Assembly (NCBI GenBank): GCA_003116995.1
Contig: BDSL01000010.1
Location: 434,001-498,000 of the forward strand
Length of the DNA: 64,000 nucleotides
Direction of reading: 5' to 3'
Source of the DNA: Yamagishiella unicocca
Lineage: Eukaryota; Chlorophyta; Chlorophyceae; Chlamydomonadales; Volvocaceae
Shown here: piece after piece, positions 12,782-22,845 of the stretch
How the letters are laid out: each line of letters begins with the position of its first letter
How positions within the stretch are numbered: position 1 is the stretch's first letter
The notes under the pieces: generated by a model
Seen by the model: only the letters and a program-made list of their open reading frames with translations
Database searches by the model: none
Told to the model about the DNA's origin: nothing
Translations under genes and position numbers: made by a program

Positions 12782-14647
12782 ACTGTAACCGAAGATCTGA
12801 TTAAGGCATCATGTTGTGCACTTGTGAAGGGCCTTTCAGCACTGAACCGGTCCACGGCGGGCAGGCACTCGCGCCAAAGGACAATAATGTATTTCTGTAT
12901 CAAATATAAATCCTTCAGAAACCTAAGCATGGGGTGGAGCGACCCCACAGCAAGTCGTGCCGCGCATGCTGTGCGGCAACTGTGCGGAGCGGCTACCAGT
13001 TGTGGCAGCACGATTTACTGACCGTTATGCATAACAGTGGAAACAGAACTGGAGCTCGTAAGGCCCAGACCGGACCGCGAACGCCAAATCCAAGGGCAGG
13101 TAGAAAAGCAGGACAGGGGCGCCGTACAATGCCATGCCTGTGTAAACCGGAGATGCAAATCTACCCCTAAAAGCTCTGTTGGTAGCAATTCATTAGGATT
13201 GGCGGTGGATGCGTTGGGAAATCTATTTACGTCATCCCGCCCTCGAAAGCGCAATAGTGGCCTGCTGCCCTACACCGATGCCGGCCGCAACGGCGATCCG
13301 CTGGCCAAGCACTATGCGCCACCTGCGCCGTATCGATCATGCAGCTGTGGGACCACGCAGCAGATAGAGTGGTACGGCGGGGAGCGAGGTGCCGAGGTGG
13401 CTGGAGCGCGAGTGACAACGAGCAGCGGCGGCAAGGGCAGTAGCAGCGTGGCACCAGCGGGTGGGTGCAGCGAGCGAGGTATAGCAGCTGTCACACACTG
13501 TGCAGGGCAGCGGCGCGTGTGTGTGTCCAATTCGCAGCAGCAGGCGAGAGTGTATCCTGGTGGTTGCAAGGAAAACCCGTGAGCGAATGAAAAACCATTT
13601 AGGACAGACGTAGCGTGCCCCAGTGATGGGGCCCTGCTGCCTGTGCACTAGCTGACTGCTCCTCGATGGTTGAGGTCCTGCGGTATGTGCCAGTTCCGCA
13701 TGAGTGCAAGCAGGGAGCAAGCAGCAGGCCACGGCCTCGGTTGGGCTAAGTAACTTTGTAATGGTGAATTTGGTACGTGTAATGTTTCCTTCGCTTGGTT
13801 ACAGCAACCACCCTTCTAAGTGTGTGTGCCTGTCATCAGATGCACATCAACCGATTCCATGAACAAATAACTAATAAAAACACGCATGATTTACTAGCTT
13901 GCACTACATGATGCACGGAAGTCGCATGGCTGCCAGTAAAAGCAACCGACTACATGCCGCAACATCTCGTAACACACGGTGCACAGGCCGCTCCGTTGTA
14001 CGGACGCCTTGTTGTGGCGATGGTTCAGAACGCAGTGGACTGGCTCAACAGTAGTCACCAACATTCCTGTGATACTAGCAGAACGACAACGCACTGGAGG
14101 AATATGAATAGCAAGCAATCAACCCCACCCGCCTGCACGATGGGCAAAATAAACACGAGCAAAATAAACACGCTGCAGACCGCCGACCGCATTCCAGCCA
14201 GCCCTGCTGCTCGCTGGCTGGCTGCTGAATTAGTGACGCCTGCATGCATGTACCGACTCTTGCACACTGGATAAATATGTACTCTTGACGGCAAGCTATC
14301 CCCAGCCATCCACGTGGCATCCTAATAAATCAACATGCATGCATGCATGGCTCGCCGTGCCTCGCAGCCAGACAAGTACACCTCTCATGATAGGCCCCTC
14401 CTGATGCCCGATGTCGATCGAATTATGAAGTAAACAAGCAGCCGACTTTGAATCATATCAGCGCACCGAGACATGGATCTGCTGCATTTCGCATCTATGC
14501 ATGGCCATACATGCAGCACGCGGGCACACATGCTAGATGGCCGCCATCACAAGCAAGTGCATGTAGGTGCGTAATGAGCAGCCCGCCCGGCTCAGTACAG
14601 AGACCGACGTAGGCAGCAGATAGACCGGCCATCGTCGTCACTCCTAT
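12782..14647. other. Gene-poor stretch at left edge of repeat island
   Basis: Base composition drops towards equal AT/GC after about 12.8 kb. No exon chain, tRNA or rRNA is seen. It contains one copy of the dispersed repeat (about 13556) and several CATGCATG palindromes (around 14335-14345, 14490-14520, 14660-14700). Confidence 0.5.
13556..13613 (+). repeat. Dispersed repeat, copy B (intergenic)
   Basis: GGTTGCAAGGAAAACCCGTG, then GAAAAACCATTTAGGACAGACG, matches the intronic family but lies outside any gene model. Confidence 0.7.
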
Positions 14648-14709
14648 GGATGGAGTAATAACATGCATGCAGTAACCGTTACAACAACATGCATGCTGTC
14701 ACTCCATCC
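14648..14709. terminator. 3' UTR inverted repeat with TGTAA polyadenylation signal of the EGF gene
   Basis: A 9-bp perfect arm pair (GGATGGAGT at 14648-14656, ACTCCATCC at 14701-14709) encloses two ACATGCATGC blocks and, on the minus strand, TGTAA at 14683-14679. The signal is about 75 bases past the stop of the upstream minus-strand gene, the usual spacing for volvocine algae. Confidence 0.6.
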
Positions 14710-14757
14710 AGCAACGAACGCACGCAAGTGTTGTTCGCGAGAGAGTACGCGCGTTCC

Positions 14758-16148
14758 TTAAGCATACGTAGGCGGCGGCTGAGGGCTGCAAGGCGGCGGC
14801 GACAGCGGCGGAGTGGGCGCCAGCGGTGGCTCAGGCGGCGGAGGCGACTTTGCCACTGATGAACAATTGAACCGCCGATCGATGAAGGATGGATCCGGTT
14901 AAGAGAGCGGGGGGCGGGCGAGGCGGGCGGGAGGAACGAACGTTCAGACAGCTTCCCGGTGAAGTTATGTAGATAGACCAGGAGACAGCAGCATTACTTA
15001 ATTCTTGCCACCAAGCAAGGATTGCACGTCGTCCTACCTCTTCGTCAGCAGCAGCAGCGGCGATCTAGATGTCTAGGAAAACCCACTGAAATAGATTACT
15101 TGCTCTCGCTCGAGATTAAACGAGCATGCGTGTATGTATGTCTAGGTAACACATCCGTTGCTTGTTTAATGGGATCTTGCACGCCAAGTCTACCTCCCAG
15201 ACGCACGCAAATGGCTGCCGCCGCAGAAAAATGAAGGTACGCGTGTATTTGCTTCGCTACTGTTATGGTTGGTTACTGTTTATTAGGTAGGCAGCAACTC
15301 GGCTTGCTTACGCGACATGCACGCAGCTAATAACTAGCCAGCCAGCTAGCCGCAGTTAACATGCAAAGAAAACATGATCTATGGACACAACATCTAGCCC
15401 AACATCGTTCATATACAAAGACATGCGCCCACACGCATTCGCCCGCTTACCTTGGCAGTTCTTGCCGCGCAGGACGTAGTCGGGCGGGCAGGTGCAGGTG
15501 AAGCCCTTGGGGCCCTTGCTGGAGGCGTCCACCACACATGTCGCGAGGGTACCGCAGGGGTTGCTGTCGCACGGGCTCGCGCCTGCGTTCACCAATGCAC
15601 CCAATAGCAATTGTTAGGAGGAATAACGAAGGAGCCAGCAGCGCTAGCAGACGGCGGAAGGCGCCCCAAAATAAAGCAAGACTCATACGTACAAGGAAAA
15701 CATGGCGCCTGCTGCCCTGCCTCGCCCGAAAGCGGAGCCCGACAGCAAAAGCTATATGTCATGACAGTAGTAATAATGATTCGTTCGTCATGCACTTTGT
15801 TCATCGCAGCGCTAGCAGTCAGACGGAGTGTCTCTTGCGGCTGACCAAAAGCGTACTGCTGCACGTAAGAGTAATTGTTGGAAGGTAGGAGCAAACGATG
15901 ACCAAGCGTTCTGCCCCGTAGTCGTATTAAAACCACCCTATCTATCGATCACTATCAGCAGCAGTGGTACAGCGGTGTCCATGGCATGGACATATGCGCG
16001 TTATGACAGCAAGAAGAATGATATGAGCAGCAGGCACTCGCTCACCTGGGTCGGGCCGGCCGGCTTCAGCGACGAGGATCATAGAAGTAATCGCAAGGCA
16101 CAGCATCAGCAGAAGCGCTGGCTTGGTTGACGCTGGAGAGCGACCCAT
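14758..16148 (-). CDS. Small secreted protein: signal peptide, one EGF-like domain, proline-rich tail (110 aa)
   Basis: Three exons, 16148-16046, 15582-15451 and 14855-14758, total 333 bases (110 codons plus TAA). Both introns are phase 1, as is typical of shuffled EGF modules. Residues 1-29 form a signal peptide (hydrophobic core LLLMLCLAITSMILVA, likely cut after AEA). Residues 39-77 have six cysteines spaced C-x4-C-x5-C-x13-C-x-C-x10-C, the EGF-like pattern, ending CTCPPDYVLRGKNC. Residues 79-110 are proline-rich (SPPPPEPPLAPTPPLSPPP), a likely hydroxyproline-rich stalk. The start ATG sits in a strong GCC-ATG-G context. A TATA box (GTATAAAAGG) is at 16320-16311 and TGTAA is about 75 bases past the stop. 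It is probably an extracellular matrix or secreted signalling protein. I do not recognise a named homolog. Confidence 0.8.
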
Positions 16149-16310
16149 GGCTGCCACCTCGCCGCGAAGAACGGACGTTTGGTAAAGGTCGACGACCTTC
16201 GTAGTTGATGACCTTGCGCTTGTACGCGGAGTGTCGGCGGCACAAACAAGTACAGCGCAGTGGAGAAGTGACGGATATGTCCGGTGATAAATGTTTTTGG
16301 AGCCTGCCGG

Positions 16311-16320
16311 CCTTTTATAC
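16311..16320 (-). promoter_or_regulatory. TATA box of the EGF-protein gene
   Basis: GTATAAAAGG on the minus strand, 163 bases upstream of the ATG at 16148. The identical decamer occurs upstream of the GT90-like gene at 63973-63964. Confidence 0.65.
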
Positions 16321-16597
16321 TGCAAGCGTATGCGAGGTACTAATCGGAAAGCGTTGCGGGAGCCACAGTCAGACCTACGGTGCCTGTCGCAAATAACCGT
16401 CAGACGTTCACGTAATAGGTGTCCGACACTTCAGCTCCACACCGACCTTGCATTCTGGTGGGTAGGGTTCCTACCCGCCCATTGTTCTTGTACAGCGTAA
16501 CGTACACAGTGAACGAGTCGCCGTGTACTACCGTTTTGCCTTGCGACGTTGTTGGCAAGGCGAAAACCACATACTTACAGTGGCCGCGGACCTCTAC

Positions 16598-16670
16598 GGA
16601 TATGGGCCCCTGTTCCTGTCCTGGGTTCGCCCGTGCTTGAGGACACCGTAACATCTTCATTATTTACAGT
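16598..16670 (+). repeat. Fragment of interspersed repeat R1 (3' end)
   Basis: Contains TCCTGGGTTCGCCCG followed by GCTTG, GTAACA and a T-rich ATTA end, matching the terminus of the longer copy at 17214-17640. Confidence 0.6.
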
Positions 16671-16854
16671 GAACCGAAAGTGAATCGCCGTTTTAGATAC
16701 CCAAAGAAACGTCCGGTGGGAAGCGAAAAAATCTGTATTGCTTGCCAATTTCCTCCAAGGGATGAGAAAGAGCCGTCGGCGATCTCAATTTCCATTTTTA
16801 TGGGTGTCGTTGATTGGAAAAGCTACGTTACACCATCCGCTCATTATTACAGTA

Positions 16855-16925
16855 TCCGCAAGCCCGGGCGATCCCAGGTCAAGAAGGGGAGTCCATACCG
16901 AGACCTCACCGTAAGATAAAAGCCA
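16855..16925 (-). repeat. Fragment of interspersed repeat R1, inverted
   Basis: CAAGCCCGGGCGATCCCAGG, then a CGAGACCTCACC segment, is a diverged reverse-orientation copy of the R1 terminus. Confidence 0.55.
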
Positions 16926-17213
16926 GCGCTAGCAGCCTAGCAGACTACACCCCAGAAGGCACAGTCAAGAACAGGACACCCCTGCCACGCACCCCTGCCA
17001 CGCACAAGAGGGGGGGATCGGAAAAACGACCCAGGCAACCCAAGGTTCACCGACACTGGGAAAACGGCAGGACGGCCAGGCACGACGTGCTGCCGTGGGG
17101 ACAGACAACCCCGGTGGCGGCCCAATTGGGCATCACCCACACTCTAAATAGGCCCCACCCGAAAGGACAGCCAGCACAAGGATACCCTGCACAACGGTCC
17201 TTGTCCATGTGGG

Positions 17214-17640
17214 GTGCTGTCTGCGGCGTTCTGCTTGCTTTTATTGGAATGCCCTTTGTGCTAATTCCTTTTGCGAGTTGGCGCGGTGGTTGGCACATCT
17301 GTGCCCGGGTTGTGACTGTTCAAGGTTCGTCCCCCTGCCAGCTGCCACTTGCCGATTCCCTTTTTGCCATGCTTTTTGTTGTCGCCCTTTCCCGCTGTTC
17401 CGTGCGGGTTGCGCGTTTCGTTTTATGGTCCCTGGCGGCTGGCTGTGCTTTTGCGTCCTGGCTGCTGTTTGGGCAGGGTGGCGTCTTTGTGCCTTTCGAA
17501 GCTTTCCTGAGCTCTCCGAGGCGTCTGCTGGGTTCGGCCCTGGCTGTCGTATGGTGAGGCCAGCAGGCATGGGCTCCTCCTCTTGTCCTGGGTTCGCCCG
17601 CCCGGGCTTGGAGCCGCTGTAACACCTCATCACCAACGGA
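17214..17640 (+). repeat. Interspersed repeat R1, long copy in plus orientation
   Basis: About 420 bases align by eye with the reverse complement of 20395-20800. Shared blocks include ATGCCCTTTGTGCTAAT, GGTTGGCGCGGTGGTTGG, TTTGGGCAGGGTGGCGTC, TTTGTGCCTTTCGA and the end TGGGTTCGCCCG...GCTTGG. Both copies show hydrophobic open frames, but substitutions and small indels between copies do not preserve a frame, so I call a non-coding or relic mobile element. Confidence 0.75.
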
Positions 17641-18049
17641 CAGTCCACGGCAGCAGTCCCAACAAACCAAGACCTCGTGGACGGGGAAACCAAGCAAAGA
17701 TAGCCCCGGGCGGATCCAGCAGGCAACAGACAGCAGGCGCACAAGCGGCTCACGAAGAGCACGCCGCGGCGGGAGCCGCAACTCACCTACCACCATTACA
17801 TATTATCTCTATTATTATATGCCTCTGTATGGCGCGAATTCGTCACGTCGCGTCTGGACCTACGCACCTCGACCAGTCTTATGCAACGGATATTTGCGAG
17901 GTACAACATCGGGTCAGTTGCTTCCGGACTGCTGTCCCAAAAACTTCCCTTGGGTTTAGGCACCTGACGAGCCGTCCTTGACCCAGCATCTAATGGCCCG
18001 TGTCAGCGCTCCGGTCGTTCCGGCCCTTCCCAGCTGCCGTACACTACCA

Positions 18050-18098
18050 GATCTACGCCCGGGCTTGGGGACACTGTAACATTTCATTATAGGTCTAT
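18050..18098 (+). repeat. Fragment of interspersed repeat R1 (3' end only)
   Basis: GCCCGGGCTTGGGGACACTG, then TAACATTTCATTA, repeats the end of the 17214-17640 copy. The sequence upstream is unrelated. Confidence 0.55.
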
Positions 18099-18099
18099 G

Positions 18100-20390
18100 A
18101 ACAGGAAGATTTGGCAGGTTTATGCAACCATCCCAGTTTTTTTCAAGTACCGTTTGACCAGTTACCGGGTATGTGCCTTATGGTAGGTACCTTATGCTAT
18201 GTGCAGGGAAGCCATATAAATATCGGCACGCTATTTTATCTGAATATATCACTAAGTGCTGCGTGTCCAGTAAGGCAACATTGATTACTAAAAGTCGTCG
18301 CTCGCGAAAGAGCCCCTGACCAGTGGTTCAAGCCCGCCCGACTGTCATATGACCGACGGGAGAGACTTGCGGCTCAAGGGGCTGTCCAAGTGCGGCCAAA
18401 CGAACCAATGACCGTAGACAACCTTGCCGACGTTATGACGGTTTTCCAGCATTAGGCTCGCTTTGGCTGCGGCACGCTTTTTGACGGTGTTGTCAAAGAC
18501 ACAGCTAACAAACGCACACGCATCTTCAGAAAGCGCCCCGCAAACAAAGCGTGCCGTTTGCTGGATTCCTCAAAGTTACAGACGACCGATCGAGCATACG
18601 ACCTTAGTTTGAAGCTTTGTAGCGATCTCGCCTGTCGGGCCCCCGAGGTTGTGCTTTCGCATTTGTAGCTGGTCCAGATCCCTTAGGATTCTTGTCTGAA
18701 GTAGGGCCCGTTCGGGTCCGTAAACAATATATTAACCGCCTGCGCCATAGGAGTCGAAACCATACCTACTGTACCATTCCTGCCTATGTCTGGCGCGCGA
18801 GTCTCAAAACAGTCCATGACTTTTTTGCAAAGCCTGCTGCCACCTCGACACTTGGAAGCCCCTATCGGAAGCCCATTAGATGTGGCGAGTTGCAATGGAC
18901 TCGACAACAATGACTGCAAGTTGTGCCTCGATCAACGGGGTGGAACGCGACTAAACGATGATCCAAAACATGAGAATCCCCTCACTTGAAACAATTATGC
19001 ACAGTACCGGCGGGCTGTCGAAGGAGTGTTGAGGTACCGCACTGCGCGCGAGTTCAGCGTCTCTGCGCATCAGGGGTAACTTGAGCGTTTCACCTTCCCC
19101 ACATATCCGATGCATGCCTAATATTTGGTTGTTTGAGGAGACGGATAGATGATAGTTGCGAATTCTTCAGCGGAACGTATTAGGGAGCGTCCTGTCGGGC
19201 TCTTAAGCAAGCACCGGTACAGCACAAAGATTGGTACAAAGCCAAATATGAAAAGCGCAAAGCCAAATATGAAAAACGTTGAGGCGATCCGTGATGAAAT
19301 ATGATGCGGAGTCCTTTGATCACAGGCGGGCGGAGCGCGCCATACGGCTCCAACCACGATTCCTGCTACCCGCTCGGTCTGCTCGGTCACGTAACGTGCG
19401 AGCCGCCACGCGATGCCATGGGCCAGTGGGCCGTGCAGCTAGTGCTAGGCAGCAGTGCAAAGGTCCGGAGCCCTGGACCCGACAGGCCATAGCTATAGTA
19501 GGTCCAGGGGGCCGTACAGCTAGCGCTGCGGACTCGTACAGCGATGCAATGGCCACTGGGCCGTACGTACTCCAGTGCTAGGGACCGGATTATTAGGCAA
19601 TGCAATAGCCAGCAGGGCCATGCAGCTAGTACGAGGACCTGCGAACCCAACAGGTTATGCAAGGGCCCGCGGGCCGTATGGGTAATGCAAGGGTCTGCGG
19701 ACAAGGCCGCTAAGGGCCAGTTCTCATGTGGTAATCCGGATTTTCGGCAACGCGCGAGAATTCGGGGCATTTTCCGATTTTGGTGTTCACATGGGTACTT
19801 TTGCATAAAATCTCTACGGTTTATGAATTAGTTAACAACCTAAACCCTATTCGTATAGTTTCTTACACCGCACAACGTAAGAAACAATTTCCTAGTTGGC
19901 ATAAATGTGGCGGCGGACGATGTCACCGGCCATTTAGCTGCTGATCCTCAAGCTTTGGACGACGCCGCCAGTAGAAGTACGCCCATTACTGTATATATTT
20001 GTTAAATGTATTGGGCTAAAATTAAATGTAATGGGCGGATGCTCACGGAGCTGGCGCTTTTGGCAACCCATGGGTCGCCAACTCCATGCCAAAAGACCGG
20101 CATTCACATATGATGCCGAAATTGTGAAACCGAAATATTATGAGGCGTGAATGGATTAAGGCTTCTCTCCACGTGTGAGGACGAAGTGAATTCCGGTACG
20201 GAGACTTTCGTTATGTGGGCTTGAAAGTCGCATAAATTGCAACTGAAGCTGAAGCCAAAAAGATACTGCTGAAGCCTACATAAGCGTCGTAATCTTGCCG
20301 AGCAGCCGCACGCTTACGACAGATTCAATGTAATCCCCACAGCATTGTAGCAGCTGCCGAACCTTTCTATTCATTGAGCTAATAATAGGT
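18100..20390. other. Gene-free AT-richer DNA
   Basis: No exon chain is supported. It holds a degenerate repeat of GGGCCGTACAGCTAG / GCAATGGCC-type segments at about 19420-19700. Around 20062-20115 is a short inverted repeat with TTTTGGCA and TGCCAAAA arms. It is probably decayed mobile-element sequence. Confidence 0.45.
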
Positions 20391-20394
20391 GGTA

Positions 20395-20800
20395 CGGCGG
20401 CCCCAAGCCCGGGCGAACCCAGGGCGATAGGAATGGCCCATGCCGGGCCTCACCATACGACAGCCAGGGCCGAACCCAGCAGACGCCCCGAAGCGCACAG
20501 GAAAGCCTCGAAAGGCACAAAGACGCCACCCTGCCCAAACAGCAGCCAACGCAGAAGCACAGCCAACCGCCAAGCACCACAAAACGACACGCATAACTCG
20601 TAAGAAACAGCGGGAAAGGGGAACAGCACAAAAGCCCGGGCAGAGCAGCCCAAAACAGGAAGCCGGCAAGCGGCAGGAAGACGAACCTGGAGCGGGTGCA
20701 ACCCACACGGACGGGCCAACCACCGCGCCAACCTGCAAAAGGAATATTAGCACAAAGGGCATGCCAAAAAAGGCAGCAAGACAGCGTTAGAAGCCAGCAA
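20395..20800 (-). repeat. Interspersed repeat R1, long copy in minus orientation
   Basis: Inverted partner of 17214-17640, about 2.8 kb away. The two copies differ at many positions, so the duplication is not recent. Confidence 0.75.
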
Positions 20801-22745
20801 ACGCCCCCAAAGGCACAGGAAAAAAGGGATAATGGCTATTTCTTAGGCGCGATTTTGTGCTGTTTGGGAGGTGAGCGCTGCCAGTGACCTACATGATTAT
20901 GGTGACGAGGATTCCTCCGCTATTACGTAGGACGAGGATTACCCCAGAAATCCCGTCCATCCAGTAAAGCTTTAAAATGAGCTTCTAATGCACAAGTTTG
21001 AGTAAAGCTTACAAGTTTGAGTAAAGCTTACCCCGTATACAGGGCTAAGGAACTCTCATTGCCATTGGCCCATAAGACCCTCTGACCCATATTCCATCGG
21101 AGGTACGACGGCCATCGTACTTTGGATTCAAGGCAGAACATATGTGAATACGTTCGAATATTTATTTCACTTTGCCTACTTTCGGACGCAGCCTCATTTT
21201 CAGAGTCAAAACGTTTCGGCATTATATGCTAAATGCGCCACACAACACGTCCCTTCCCGGTTCGTTCGCAAGCGCGATCTGTTGTCACTTACGTGGCTCG
21301 GGAGTGGATGCGACATAGTAGAGCTAATTGAAGGCGGACAGCTGGTAGGGTCTGTTAGCATTTTAAGACGATGGGTGACTTGGGTGGCCCTGATCCCCCA
21401 CCGGCCGGATTATATCGATTGACATGGCGATTCCGCTGCTCTAGTTTATGTCACGTGAAACTGCTGCTGGTACCTACTTTCCGTGGTGACCAAACCTCGT
21501 AGGGCTTACGATCGTCCGTTCATGGATGTATGTACCCTCACTTCCCTCACGGTATACATACATGTAGCCCCACACGGTAATCTCTTTTTCCCAGGCGCGT
21601 CAGTGGGTCTCGTAGGGCAGCTGAGGTACGTGACTGGATACGCATAGAACACAACCGGAGCAGCCGTGGCTGTAACGCAGCAGTGTGTGGTGAAAGAGTA
21701 ATGCGTTATAGTGTAGCGTGTTACAGAGGTGGGACGGAGTGCTGCCTCACTGCGGCGGCTCGATCGTCAAACGTGAGAGTGAAAGTCCTATCCAGTGGTC
21801 CGACACAAGGAAAACGATACTGGCTGGTGGGGCGCGTTGGTTGCATGCAAAGCTCATCACGCATATTTGTACGGCGGCGGCGGCTCGTATAACACAACGA
21901 CCGAACGCCGGCGGTGCGGGCCTAGCCTATCTAGGAGCCAGAGGGTAGGCAAAGCATCCTCGCGTCAAGACGTTAGTTTGTTGGCGTCGTGTGTCAATTC
22001 ACCGCACAACCGCGAACACGTAAACCAGCCGACAGCAGGCTGTCAGGTAGGGGGCGTGCTTGTCAGTTTTACCGCAACGGCGCTAAACTATGTGTTAATT
22101 TACTGCTAAGGCCACGAAATAGTGCGAGAGAGAGTATCACGGCATCTCGCCGTAGCGTGACAACCAGTCTGATACAATGGAAGCGGTGGAAGGCGGGCAC
22201 CGGTGGAGTGCCTGGCGGCGCATTCGTCGCATCCTGTGAAGTGTAGATTGCTAGGCCGAGCCCATCTCTAAATTGCCAGAAAGATAATACGGTCTGCCAC
22301 TGCAGTCGATGCGTGTGTACCTCGCAATATACTACTCGCGTCTCGAATGTACGCGATTTTCCGTCTTAATACAGTAAGCCGGCCGTCAACGTGCGTGTGT
22401 ACGGCGTTCGGCAGTCTAACAGTAACCGCACTCCCTCAATATCGGAGTGCTTGTGCACTATGGTAAACCCAATGCAGGAATGCAGTCACAAGCCACCAAC
22501 AAACAACACAGCGGCGGCAGACACCTTGGCATACATAGCACGACAACCATTATTCTCACCCGCATATCGCGTCTATCTACACAGCGAAATCCGTACGGTG
22601 TACTCAGGACACCGCTAGGCTACCGCGACAGTGCGAACTATCATCATCAACATGCATTGGTAAAGCTCTCGCCGCCGCATGCCGAAATGGACACAATAGC
22701 GCGCATCGTGAAAGACAATAGGTCCTCATAGAGTGAGGACGTCAC
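20801..22745. other. Gene-free stretch downstream of the HRGP gene
   Basis: I find no coding sequence here. It has a tandem GCTTACAAGTTTGAGTAAA duplication at about 20992-21030. Small downstream exons of the minus-strand HRGP gene could hide here, but none is convincing. Confidence 0.4.
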
Positions 22746-22845
22746 AATCCTTTAGACTCACATGCCATACCAAAAATCCATATAGTATGCCCCTATCCTC
22801 CAGCAACATAAGTCATTGATGTAGCGCTGCACTGCAGTAATGCAG

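Noticed and set aside
17209..17622. Hydrophobic open frames (and the partner at 20371-20762) that look like a small membrane protein
   Set aside because: Both lie in the two inverted copies of an interspersed repeat. The copies differ by indels that break the frame, so coding constraint is not supported.
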